A DNA stretch of 55,910 nt, from positions 1-55,910 of the forward strand of contig JAYRRR010000154.1 in the NCBI GenBank assembly GCA_041910015.1. The letters are read 5' to 3'. Numbering within the stretch: the stretch's first letter is position 1; each line of letters starts with the position of its first letter. This stretch comes from RPQJ01 sp041910015. Its GTDB lineage: Bacteria; Pseudomonadota; Gammaproteobacteria; Steroidobacterales; Steroidobacteraceae. Below are positions 1-7,274 of this stretch, one piece after another. A model generated the notes under the pieces. It was not told where the DNA came from. It saw nothing but the letters and a program-made list of their open reading frames with translations, and did no database searches. The position numbers and the translations under genes are program-made.

Positions 1-235
1 CGGAATCGATGTCCAGCACGCGCTTGTCGATGCCAATGTCGTCGGCCGTGACCGTGATGCGTTCCATCACGGACACGAATCCACGGTCGATCCGGCCGCG
101 GTAACGCACGCGCACGAGCACGAGCGGCAGACCGCAGATCTTGCGCATCAGGCACCCTCGATCCGGAAAGATGTCGCCGGCGGCGGTGTCGGCGAGCCGT
201 CCATATCGGACCGGGAGAGCAGCGACGTAGTTCAC
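1..235 (-). CDS. Hypothetical protein, C-terminus cut by window edge
   Basis: An open minus-strand frame starts at a GTG (233-235) with a purine-rich GAGAGGGG just upstream and runs off the left edge. About 78 residues are visible, beginning MNYVAALPVRYGRLAD; an internal ATG at 146-148 (MRKICGLPLVLVRVRYRG) is an alternative start. I recognise no family. It lies 19 bp downstream of the higA stop on the same strand, so it may be co-transcribed with that antitoxin. Coding is inferred only from the open frame, the ribosome-binding-like site and this position. Confidence 0.4.
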   Translation of the reverse strand, partial: MNYVAALPVRYGRLADTAAGDIFPDRGCLMRKICGLPLVLVRVRYRGRIDRGFVSVMERITVTADDIGIDKRVLDIDS

Positions 236-254
236 GCCCCTCTCACGGCGCCCG

Positions 255-584
255 TTACGCCACCCGCGGCACTATTTCCTTCAGGCGATCGCCGAGGCGT
301 CGCTTCTCCTCCATGAGATCGAAGTCGGCCTGCAGCCCCAGGAAGAAACCCTCGTGCAAATTGAAATAGCGCGCAAGACGCAAGTCCGTCTCAGCGGAAA
401 CAGCTCGCTTGCCGTGCACCAGCTCGTTGATACGGCGGGGCGATACCTTGATGGCTCGTGCCAGCGCGTTCTGGCTCAAGCCCACGGGTTCCATCAGGTC
501 CTTCAGGAGTATTTCGCCCGGGTGCGGGTTGCGAACGCACTGCGCCTTGCGCTTCCTACGAATGATAGTCGACGATTTCGACAT
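255..584 (-). CDS. higA: HigA-family antitoxin (XRE-type helix-turn-helix)
   Basis: A 109-residue DNA-binding antitoxin of type II HigBA modules; it neutralises HigB and represses its own promoter. The core starts at NPHPGEILL (about residue 19), the family signature. It is followed by an HTH (LSQNALARAIKVSPRRINEL) and the RAVSAETDLRLARYF recognition segment. The 18 residues before NPHPGE overlap the higB remnant by 29 bp, so translation may be coupled to it; a later non-ATG start is possible. The gene looks intact although its toxin partner is truncated. Transcription probably comes from the promoter at 717-745. Confidence 0.88.
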   Translation of the reverse strand: MSKSSTIIRRKRKAQCVRNPHPGEILLKDLMEPVGLSQNALARAIKVSPRRINELVHGKRAVSAETDLRLARYFNLHEGFFLGLQADFDLMEEKRRLGDRLKEIVPRVA

Positions 585-717
585 CTTCCGCTCCGTGTTT
601 CGTCCAGCGGAAACAGATCCGCCATTGGTCGTTCACCCTGATGCTGTACTGCCCGAGACGATCGCCGGAAAGGGGTTCGAGCCGATTGCCGCGCGGGACC
701 GCCAGCTCGCTCAGTAT
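556..717 (-). pseudogene. higB: HigB toxin remnant, N-terminal part missing
   Basis: A minus-strand frame ending in TAG (556-558) encodes the C-terminal half of a RelE/HigB killer protein: PRGNRLEPLSGDRLGQYS, then IRVNDQWRICFRW and VEIVDYHS. HigB toxins are about 92 residues; only about 53 are open here. An in-frame TAA sits at 718-720 and no HigB N-terminus is found in any frame between 718 and 850, so this is a 5' deletion rather than a simple frameshift. It overlaps higA by 29 bp, the usual higB-higA order. The product is probably inactive as a toxin. Confidence 0.75.
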
Positions 718-756
718 TTATAACGCCGCGCGTCATATGACGCAAGACGTCATATG
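717..756 (-). promoter_or_regulatory. Promoter and palindromic operator of the higBA remnant
   Basis: Reading on the minus strand there is a -35 TTGCGT (740-745), a 17-bp spacer and a -10 TATAAA (717-722). Overlapping the -35 is an inverted repeat CATATGACG (734-742) and CGTCATATG (748-756) with a 5-bp gap. The segment 731-742 (CGTCATATGACG) is itself a perfect palindrome. This fits an autoregulatory site for HigA. The predicted transcript would start inside the truncated higB frame. Confidence 0.6.
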
Positions 757-873
757 CGGAAGGCACGGCGAGAAGGATGCCCCGGCGGGTCGCGCCGCTG
801 CTGACGGCAATGTCGACGTTGAATCAGAAATGCACGCGGCGACCTGCCGCAAGCATACGCGGCGAGCACGCAT

Positions 874-905
874 GCGCCGTGCGCCGCATGTCCTGCGCAC
901 GGCGC
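874..905 (-). terminator. Hairpin downstream of sucD
   Basis: A perfect 11-bp inverted repeat, GCGCCGTGCGC (874-884) and GCGCACGGCGC (895-905) with a 10-nt loop, lies 12 bp past the sucD stop. It has no clear T-run on the minus strand, so it may be an RNA-stabilising hairpin rather than a complete intrinsic terminator. The rest of 757-917 shows no gene. Confidence 0.4.
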
Positions 906-917
906 GAGAAGCCCGGG

Positions 918-2024
918 TCAGCGTCGGCGCCTGCTCGTCGTCGGTCGCTTGCTGCCTGTCTTCCGGGCCGACTTCCGGCCAGGCAGGGTCTTGGCCCTGG
1001 CCGATCTGACCGATGCTTTCGCTTTCGCTTTCGCCTTCGCCCTGGCCGGGGTCTTCGCCTTCTTCGCTACCTTGGCCACCTTCGCCGACTTGACGCTCTT
1101 CACGGCCTTGACCGGGCGGGCCACCGTTTTCGCGGCGGCCGGCTTGCCCGCCTTGCCCTTCAGACGCTTGTAGATCGCGGCGCCGAGCTCCGCCGGCGAG
1201 CGCACCGTCGTGACGCGCGCGGCCTCGAGCGCCGCGAACTTGTCGGCCGCCGTGCCCTTGCCGCCGGAGATGACGGCGCCCGCGTGACCCATGCGCTTGC
1301 CGGGAGGCGCCGTGACGCCCGCGATGTAGGCGACCACGGGCTTGGTGACGTGCTTGCGGATGAACTCCGCGCCCGCCTCCTCGTCGCTGCCACCGATCTC
1401 GCCGACCATGATGATGCCGTCGGTCTGCGGGTCCTGCTCGAAGAGTGCGAGCACGTCGATGAAGTTCATGCCGCGCACCGGGTCGCCACCGATGCCGACG
1501 CAGGTGCTCTGACCGAGGCCGACGTTGGTCGTCTGGAACACGGCTTCGTAGGTGAGCGTGCCCGAGCGCGAGACGATGCCCACCCTGCCTTTCTGGTGGA
1601 TGAACCCGGGCATGATGCCGATCTTGCACTCCCCGGGCGTGATGACGCCGGGGCAGTTCGGCCCGACCAGCACGGACTTCGAGTCCCTGAGCGCGGCCTT
1701 GACCTTGACCATGTCGTTGACCGGGATGCCCTCGGTGATGCAGACGATGACGCCGATGCCGGCGTCGGCGGCCTCGATGATCGCGTCGGCCGCGAAGGGC
1801 GGCGGCACGTAGATCATGGTCGCGTCGGCGCCCGTCTTCGCGACCGCGTCGCGCACGGTGTCGAACACCGGGAGACCCAGGTGCTTTTCGCCGCCACGGC
1901 CCGGCGTGACGCCGCCGACGAGCTTCGTGCCGTAGTCGAGGCACTGCTGCGAATGGAACGTGCCCTGCTTGCCCGTGAAGCCCTGGCAGATGACGCGCGT
2001 GTTCTTGTCAATCAGGATGGACAT
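918..2024 (-). CDS. sucD: Succinyl-CoA synthetase alpha subunit with long basic C-terminal tail
   Basis: Alpha subunit of the TCA-cycle enzyme that makes succinate, NTP and CoA from succinyl-CoA; it carries the CoA site and the phosphohistidine. The start ATG (2022-2024) opens MSILIDKNTRVICQGFTG, and the phosphohistidine region is near GHAGAVISGGKGTA. The canonical protein is about 290 residues; this one is 368. The extra roughly 79 residues (about 918-1157) are almost all K, A, R, V, S, T and P with KAKAKAKAKA runs, like histone H1 or AlgP tails. The frame stays open with a clean stop, so this is an in-frame extension. It follows sucC after 5 bp in one operon. Confidence 0.95.
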   Translation of the reverse strand: MSILIDKNTRVICQGFTGKQGTFHSQQCLDYGTKLVGGVTPGRGGEKHLGLPVFDTVRDAVAKTGADATMIYVPPPFAADAIIEAADAGIGVIVCITEGIPVNDMVKVKAALRDSKSVLVGPNCPGVITPGECKIGIMPGFIHQKGRVGIVSRSGTLTYEAVFQTTNVGLGQSTCVGIGGDPVRGMNFIDVLALFEQDPQTDGIIMVGEIGGSDEEAGAEFIRKHVTKPVVAYIAGVTAPPGKRMGHAGAVISGGKGTAADKFAALEAARVTTVRSPAELGAAIYKRLKGKAGKPAAAKTVARPVKAVKSVKSAKVAKVAKKAKTPARAKAKAKAKASVRSARAKTLPGRKSARKTGSKRPTTSRRRR

Positions 2025-2029
2025 GGGGA

Positions 2030-3196
2030 TCAGTTCCTCGCAGCGGCCGCGACGACCTTCTTCGCGGCATCGGTCAGGTCGGTGGCGGCGATGAGGTCGA
2101 GGCCGCTCTCGGCGAGCAGCTTGCGGCCCTGCGGCGCGTTGGTGCCCTCGATGCGCACGACGACCGGCAGGTGCAGGCCGAGGTCGCGTGCGGCGCCGAT
2201 GACGCCCTCGGCGATCATGTCGCAGCGGACGATGCCGCCGAAGATGTTGACGAGGATCGCTTTCACCTTCGGGTTCTGGAGGATCAGCTTGAACGCCGTC
2301 GTGACGCGCTCGCGCGTCGCGCCGCCGCCCACGTCGAGAAAATTCGCCGGGCTGCCGCCGTAGAGCTGGATGACGTCCATCGTCGCCATCGCGAGGCCCG
2401 CGCCGTTCACCATGCAGGCGATGTCGCCGTCGAGCGAGACGTAGTTGAGGTCGGCCTCCGCGGCGACGCGCTCCATCTCGTCTTCCTGCGACTTGTCGCG
2501 CATGTCGACGAGTTCCTTTTGCCGGAACAGCGCGTTGTCCTCGATGCCGATCTTGCCGTCGAGCGCGACGACGTCGCCGTCGCCGTTGACGATCAGCGGG
2601 TTGATCTCGACCAGGCTCGCGTCGCACTCGTTGTAGAGGCGGTAGAGACCGCGCGCGACCTGCTCGAACTGCGCGACCTGCTTGCCCTCGAGACCGAGGC
2701 CGAACGCGAGCGTGCGGCAGTGCGAGCCCTGCAGCCCGGCGGCCGGGTGGATCTCGACGCGGATGATCTTCTCCGGCGTCTTCGCCGCGACTTCCTCGAT
2801 GTCCATGCCGCCCGCGGCGGAAGCCACGAAGGCGATCTTGCCCGTGTCGCGATTGAGCAGCAGGCTCAGGTACAGCTCGCGCTCGATCTTCGAGCCCGAC
2901 TCCACGTAGACCTGGTTGATCGGCAGGCCTTCGGCCCCCGTCTGCTTGGTGACGAGGCGCTGCCCGAGCATGGCGCGCGCCGCGCCGGCGACGTCCCCGG
3001 CCGACTTCACGACCTTCACGCCGCCCGCCTTGCCACGGCCGCCGGCGTGGACCTGGGCCTTGACGACCCAGACGCTGCCGCCGAGACGCCGGGCCGCATC
3101 GACCGCCTCCTCGGGGGTGGAGGCGACGAAACCCTCGGGCACGGGAATGCCATACCGGGCGAACAGTTGCTTGGACTGGTATTCGTGGAGATTCAT
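2030..3196 (-). CDS. sucC: Succinyl-CoA synthetase beta subunit
   Basis: ATP-grasp subunit that binds nucleotide and pairs with SucD as an alpha2-beta2 or alpha-beta enzyme in the cytoplasm. The start ATG (3194-3196) gives MNLHEYQSKQLFARYG, the conserved N-terminus. Further on are VVKAQVHAGGRGKAGGVK (ATP-grasp lid) and LVEINPLIVNGDGDVVALDG (metal and nucleotide site). Its 388 residues equal the usual length. Longer upstream open frame is not supported because family similarity starts exactly at this ATG. Confidence 0.97.
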   Translation of the reverse strand: MNLHEYQSKQLFARYGIPVPEGFVASTPEEAVDAARRLGGSVWVVKAQVHAGGRGKAGGVKVVKSAGDVAGAARAMLGQRLVTKQTGAEGLPINQVYVESGSKIERELYLSLLLNRDTGKIAFVASAAGGMDIEEVAAKTPEKIIRVEIHPAAGLQGSHCRTLAFGLGLEGKQVAQFEQVARGLYRLYNECDASLVEINPLIVNGDGDVVALDGKIGIEDNALFRQKELVDMRDKSQEDEMERVAAEADLNYVSLDGDIACMVNGAGLAMATMDVIQLYGGSPANFLDVGGGATRERVTTAFKLILQNPKVKAILVNIFGGIVRCDMIAEGVIGAARDLGLHLPVVVRIEGTNAPQGRKLLAESGLDLIAATDLTDAAKKVVAAAARN

Positions 3197-3229
3197 GGGC
3201 TCGGCTGGGGGCGGTTGAACGAGCCGCCG

Positions 3230-3235
3230 AGTGTA
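3230..3235 (-). promoter_or_regulatory. Candidate -10 of the sucCD promoter
   Basis: On the minus strand TGCTACACT, an extended -10 type element with hexamer TACACT at 3230-3235, lies about 34 bp upstream of the sucC ATG. No convincing -35 is seen, so the assignment is tentative. Confidence 0.35.
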
Positions 3236-3276
3236 GCAAAACGCCCCCTGCCGACGTCGTCCACTCGGACAGGTCA

Positions 3277-3292
3277 CCGGTTCCGGGTACGG
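3277..3292. repeat. Dispersed repeat copy A (CCGGTTCCGGGTACGG)
   Basis: One of three related, nearly palindromic 16-17 bp sequences in intergenic DNA of this window. Copy A is CCGGTTCCGGGTACGG; copy B (3500-3515, reversed) is GGGTACCGGGTACCGG; copy C (24185-24201) is CCGGTATCGGGTACCGG. Short runs of T or A flank the core in A and B. Confidence 0.4.
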
Positions 3293-3335
3293 ATTTTCGA
3301 GCGGCTGACCATGCCAAGGCGCCTGACCGGGGCGT

Positions 3336-3497
3336 CTATTCCTCGAAAAGCCCGGCATGCGTGCCCGCACGGACAAACCAGACGGTATTGCCTTCGAGGC
3401 GGCAGATCAGCAGGAAATCTCCACCAATGTGGCACTCGCGATGGTCGGTCCAGGGCCCCTGCAGGGGATGGTCCTTCCACTCGGGCCCGAGCGGAAA
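3336..3497 (-). pseudogene. YafQ/RelE-type toxin remnant (C-terminal half)
   Basis: A minus-strand frame without an ATG start ends in TAG (3336-3338). It reads PLGPEWKDHPLQGPW, then HRECHIGGDFLLICRLEG and VWFVRAGTHAGLFEE. This matches the end of YafQ-family mRNA endonucleases (DHxLxG...RxCHIxxDxLLIYR...RxGTHxxLF). The first 40 or so residues of the roughly 92-residue family are absent; similarity stops near repeat copy B at 3500. No antitoxin (DinJ/RelB) gene is seen nearby. It is a decayed module between sucC and pilS. Confidence 0.7.
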
Positions 3498-3499
3498 AA

Positions 3500-3515
3500 C
3501 CGGTACCCGGTACCC
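3500..3515. repeat. Dispersed repeat copy B
   Basis: CCGGTACCCGGTACCC, the reverse-oriented copy of the repeat at 3277-3292 and 24185-24201. It lies exactly where similarity of the YafQ remnant to its family ends, so it may mark a rearrangement junction. Confidence 0.4.
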
Positions 3516-3550
3516 ATTTCCGCCGCAGCGGGCTGCTACAGTCCCCCGCC

Positions 3551-5203
3551 ATGGCGCACGCTCTCCAGCCAGGCCCGGTTTCGGCAGCAGGATCGCAGGT
3601 CGACGTGGACCTGCCGTGGCGGGTCATCTCGCTGCTCAACGTGTTCCGCCTGCTGGCGCCGATGCTGCTGCTGATGGTGTTCTTCTTCGACGCCCCGACG
3701 CACAGCGTGGGCCGCGAACACCCGGGCCTGTTCCTCGCCGTGGCGGTCGCGTGGTTCGCGTTCGCCGTGGTCAGCATCCAGGCCATCGCGCGCAGGAGCC
3801 CGTCGCTCAGCTGGCTGGCGATGATCCAGATCGCGGTCGATGCCGTCGCCATGGCGCTGCTGATCCATGCGAGCGGCAGCGTGTCGAGCGGTCTCGCGAC
3901 GCTGCTCGTGCTGCCCGCCGGCGCCACGGCGACGATCGTCCCGCGCCGCTACGCGCTGCTCGGCACCTCGATGCTGACGCTCGCGCTGCTGGTCGAGACG
4001 ACCATCTCGTTCCTGCAGGGCCGCAGCACGACGTCGGACTTCCTTGTCGCGGGCCTGACCGGCGCGAGCCTGTTCGCGATCACGCTGCTGGCGGTCCCGT
4101 TCGCCGCACGGCTGCGCGAGAGCGAGGCCCTCGCCCGGCAGCGCGAGATCGACCTCGCCAACCTCGACGAGCTGAACCAGTTCATCGTCCAGCACCTGCG
4201 CGAGAGCATCCTCGTCGTCGACGCGCTCGACCGCGTGCGGCTGGTCAACGAAACCGCGGCCCGCCTGCTGAAGGGCGCGCCGGTGCTGCCGGGCACCTCG
4301 CTCGCGCTGGTCTCGCCGCGCCTGGCCCACCTGCTCGAGGCCTGGCGTCACCAGACCTCGGACCGGCGCGACGCGGTCGGCGAACTCGTCGGCGCCGACG
4401 GCTCGACGACGATCGAGCCGCATTTCGTCGCGCTCTCGACCACGGGCTCCGGCCCGGTGCTGATCTTCCTCGAGGACACGAGCGTCGTCGCCGAACGCGT
4501 GCAGCAGTCGAAGCTGGCGGCGCTGGGGCGCCTGAGCGCGAGCATCGCGCACGAGATACGCAACCCGGTCGGCGCGATGAGCCACGCCGGCCAGCTCCTG
4601 CGCGACTCCGCCGCGCTCACGCCCGAGGACCAGCACCTGACCGAGATCATCGAGAAGAACGGTCTGCGCGTGAGCCAGATCATCGAGAACGTGCTGCAAC
4701 TCTCGCGGCGCGAGACGACGCGCCAGGAGCGCTTCGACGTCGTCGACTGGCTCGGCCGGTTCCTGGACGAATATGCCGAGACCCTGCAGGTCGATTCGAG
4801 ACGCCTCCGCATGGAGGTGCCGCCGCAGGCACGGTCGCTCGAGGTGGAGTTCGATCCGTCGCACCTGCACCAGGTGCTCTGGAATCTGTGCGACAACGCG
4901 CTGCGTCACGGCGCCGCCGGTGACGAGACGCCGGCCATCGAGCTGAGACTCGGCCGCATCGCCTCGAGCGACCGCCCGTACCTCGAGGTGGCCGACCGTG
5001 GCCGCGGCATCGACGCCCAGCAGGCCGAGCGGATCTTCGAGCCGTTCTTCACGACCGGCAGTGCCGGCACCGGCCTGGGGCTGTTCATCTCGCGCGAGCT
5101 GTGCCAGACGAACGGCGCGCTGCTCGTCTACGAGCCACGCGCCGGCGGTGGTAGCATTTTCCGCGTGGTTTTCGCCGATCCGCGCCGCTGGAGACGAACC
5201 TGA
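3551..5203 (+). CDS. pilS: Sensor histidine kinase PilS
   Basis: Membrane sensor kinase that with PilR controls pilin transcription. The ATG at 3551 gives a 550-residue protein; the much longer open frame upstream is antisense to sucC and is not used. There are about six membrane spans in the first 190 residues (LLNVFRLLAPMLLLMVFFF is the first), then a PAS-like region (about 210-310) and HisKA with the phosphoacceptor His near residue 333 (IAHEIRNPVGAMSHAGQLL). An ATPase domain follows, with N box (LCDNALRHG), G1 (ADRGRGI) and FEPFFTT...GTGLGL boxes. It is one base apart from pilR. Confidence 0.95.
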   Translation: MAHALQPGPVSAAGSQVDVDLPWRVISLLNVFRLLAPMLLLMVFFFDAPTHSVGREHPGLFLAVAVAWFAFAVVSIQAIARRSPSLSWLAMIQIAVDAVAMALLIHASGSVSSGLATLLVLPAGATATIVPRRYALLGTSMLTLALLVETTISFLQGRSTTSDFLVAGLTGASLFAITLLAVPFAARLRESEALARQREIDLANLDELNQFIVQHLRESILVVDALDRVRLVNETAARLLKGAPVLPGTSLALVSPRLAHLLEAWRHQTSDRRDAVGELVGADGSTTIEPHFVALSTTGSGPVLIFLEDTSVVAERVQQSKLAALGRLSASIAHEIRNPVGAMSHAGQLLRDSAALTPEDQHLTEIIEKNGLRVSQIIENVLQLSRRETTRQERFDVVDWLGRFLDEYAETLQVDSRRLRMEVPPQARSLEVEFDPSHLHQVLWNLCDNALRHGAAGDETPAIELRLGRIASSDRPYLEVADRGRGIDAQQAERIFEPFFTTGSAGTGLGLFISRELCQTNGALLVYEPRAGGGSIFRVVFADPRRWRRT

Positions 5204-5204
5204 A

Positions 5205-6599
5205 GTGACCGAACGCAAGCCGAAGCCGCGCGCCCTGGTCGTCGACGACGAGCCGGACATCCGCGAGCTGCTGTCGATCACGCTCGGCCGCATGCAGTTC
5301 GAGGTCGAGACGGCCGGCGACCAGGCGGAGGCGATCCGCCGGCTCGGCAGCGCGAAATACGACCTCGTGCTGACCGACATGCGCCTGCCGGACGGCGACG
5401 GCCTCGACATCGTGGCCTGGATCGGCCAGCACCGCCCGGGGATGCCCGTCGCCGTCATCACCGCGCACGGCAACGTCGAGGCGGCCGTGCGCGCGCTCAA
5501 GCTCGGCGCGTTCGACTTCATCTCCAAGCCGCTCGACCTGGTCGCGCTGCGCAAGCTCATCACGGCGACGCTGAAGCTTCGTGAGGACGACGCGCGCCCG
5601 CACGATGAGACGCAGACGGTCGCCGCCGCCGCGGCGTTCAAGCTGCTCGGCCGGTCGAAGCCCATGCAGCAGTTGCGCCAGATGATCGCCAAGGTCGCGC
5701 GCAGCCAGGCGCCAGTGCACGTCTCGGGCGACTCCGGTACGGGCAAGGAACTGGTCGCGCGGCTGATCCACGAATCCGGGCCCCGGCGCGACGGGCCGTT
5801 CGTGCCCGTGAACTGCGGCGCGATTCCGTCGGAGCTGATGGAGAGCGAACTCTTCGGGCACAGGAAGGGCTCATTCACCGGCGCCGTCGCCGACAAGGAC
5901 GGCCTGATTCGCTCGGCCGAGGGTGGCACGCTGTTCCTCGACGAGGTCGCCGACCTGCCGCTGCACATGCAGGTGAAACTGCTGCGCGTGATCCAGGAGA
6001 AGGCCGTCCGACCCGTCGGCGAGACGCGCGAAGTCCCCGTCGACGTGCGCGTGCTGTCGGCGACGCATCGCAAGCTCGACGAGCTCGTCAAGGCTGGCCG
6101 CTTCCGCGAAGACCTCTATTACCGCATCGACGTCATCGAGCTGCGCGTGCCGCCGCTGCGGGAGCGGCTCGACGACGTGCCCGTGCTGGTCGACATGCTG
6201 CTCGACCGGATCTCGAAGCAGATCGGCGTGGCGCGGCCGCGGATCAGCGACGACGCGATGGACAAGCTCCTGTCGTACTCGTATCCCGGCAACGTGCGCG
6301 AACTCGAGAACGTGCTGGAGCGCGCCGTCACGCTGTGCTCCGACGATCGCATCGAGCCCGAGGACATCCAGTTGAAGCAGGGACAGCTGCTGGCCGATCT
6401 GCCCGAGCTCGCGGGCCGGGCCATGGGCCTCGACGACGTCGGCGCGGACGGGCTCGAAGGACAGCTCGAGCACATCCAGCGCGAGGCGATCGTGCGGGCG
6501 CTGGAGCAGACGAGATACAACAAGACCAAGGCGGCGGAGCTGCTGGGCATGACGTTCCGGCAGCTCAGGTACAGAGTGAAGAAGCTGGGGATCGAATGA
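5205..6599 (+). CDS. pilR: Sigma-54-dependent response regulator PilR
   Basis: NtrC-type activator that, once phosphorylated by PilS, drives sigma-54 transcription of pilA. It starts at GTG 5205 (VTERKPKPRALVVDDEPDI), one base after the pilS stop. The receiver domain has the phospho-Asp in LTDMRLPDGDG. The AAA+ domain has Walker A GDSGTGKELVA and the sigma-54 loop ESELFGHRKGSFTGA, followed by ATPase motifs (GGTLFLDEVADLP). The C-terminal Fis-type HTH is NKTKAAELLGMTFRQLRYRV. At 464 residues the length is normal. Its expected target promoter is at 13451-13466 in this window. Confidence 0.96.
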   Translation: MTERKPKPRALVVDDEPDIRELLSITLGRMQFEVETAGDQAEAIRRLGSAKYDLVLTDMRLPDGDGLDIVAWIGQHRPGMPVAVITAHGNVEAAVRALKLGAFDFISKPLDLVALRKLITATLKLREDDARPHDETQTVAAAAAFKLLGRSKPMQQLRQMIAKVARSQAPVHVSGDSGTGKELVARLIHESGPRRDGPFVPVNCGAIPSELMESELFGHRKGSFTGAVADKDGLIRSAEGGTLFLDEVADLPLHMQVKLLRVIQEKAVRPVGETREVPVDVRVLSATHRKLDELVKAGRFREDLYYRIDVIELRVPPLRERLDDVPVLVDMLLDRISKQIGVARPRISDDAMDKLLSYSYPGNVRELENVLERAVTLCSDDRIEPEDIQLKQGQLLADLPELAGRAMGLDDVGADGLEGQLEHIQREAIVRALEQTRYNKTKAAELLGMTFRQLRYRVKKLGIE

Positions 6600-6669
6600 G
6601 TTTCTTGGGGATCGCGCAGCAATCCCGGTGTCGTTCGCCCCGACCTTTCACTCCAGTCTGTGCGCACAC

Positions 6670-6795
6670 AAATTGCAGAACATTTCGCTGGAGCGCTTGA
6701 TGCAGGCGCTCGTGTCTCTGGACCAGCACGTCGAAATCGTCGTGCGACCGGCGCGGCGAAATCTCAGCGCCGGCATATGCGTGTCAGCGAGCTGA
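6670..6795 (+). pseudogene. Remnant of a HigA2-type (HTH_37) antitoxin
   Basis: An open frame lacking a start encodes KLQNISLERLMQALVSLDQ, then HVEIVVRPARRNLSAGICV, ending at TGA 6793-6795. This resembles the C-terminal end of XRE antitoxins of the HTH_37 type (F-x-x-x-S-x-x-x-L-x-x-x-L-x-x-L-G-x-D-V-E-I-V-V). The helix-turn-helix part is missing and no toxin is present upstream. Similarity is by recall of the family pattern over about 35 residues, so confidence is moderate. The rest of 6600-6825 holds no recognisable gene. Confidence 0.5.
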
Positions 6796-6825
6796 TCGGC
6801 ACTTCCTGCAGGCTGGACGACCGAC

Positions 6826-7236
6826 ATGCACTTCAAGCTCATCACACCGCCGGGCATGCTGTTCACGACGGCGTTGCTGGTCATCTACGCAACCTGCGCG
6901 TTCATGATCGGATCGGTCGAGAAGTCCTGGTTGTTGCAGGCCGGAGGCATCGTTGCCGTCGTGGCGACTTATGGAGTCGCGATGGTCCGCCCGTGGTCGC
7001 GCTGGATCGTCTATCTGCTCGCCGCGGGTTTCTTCGCGAAGCTGGGAAGTTCCATTTACACGGGCGTCGCCTCTGGTTTTTTCGAGTTCCAGTTCGGGTC
7101 GCCCGGCGCCGTCGCACGTTCGCTGGCATCGAGCCTGCTGCTGGCGGTTCTATCGGGCGTATGCTGCGTTCTGGTTTACCGCCAGTTCGACAGCAGGCAC
7201 AAGGACGCTCAATCGACCGGCAATCAGGCGCGTTGA
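6826..7236 (+). CDS. Small integral membrane protein of unknown function
   Basis: 136 residues from an ATG at 6826 (MHFKLITPPGMLFTTALLVI). Four hydrophobic segments are visible: about 10-30, 36-52, 58-75 and 98-118. The tail is polar (RQFDSRHKDAQSTGNQAR). I recognise no family and no catalytic motif. It stands alone between pilR and the convergent fusion gene. Coding is supported by the hydrophobicity pattern and the positioned start. Confidence 0.6.
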   Translation: MHFKLITPPGMLFTTALLVIYATCAFMIGSVEKSWLLQAGGIVAVVATYGVAMVRPWSRWIVYLLAAGFFAKLGSSIYTGVASGFFEFQFGSPGAVARSLASSLLLAVLSGVCCVLVYRQFDSRHKDAQSTGNQAR

Positions 7237-7274
7237 TAAAGGGATTCCTGGCAGCACGGCGACCACTGATTGGC

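Noticed and set aside
918..1157. Frameshift as origin of the SucD tail
   Set aside because: The tail is in frame, has a regular K/A-rich pattern and ends at a clean stop followed by a hairpin. A random frame would not give KAKA runs.
2171..3550. Long plus-strand extension upstream of pilS
   Set aside because: Antisense to sucC. PilS similarity begins exactly at ATG 3551.
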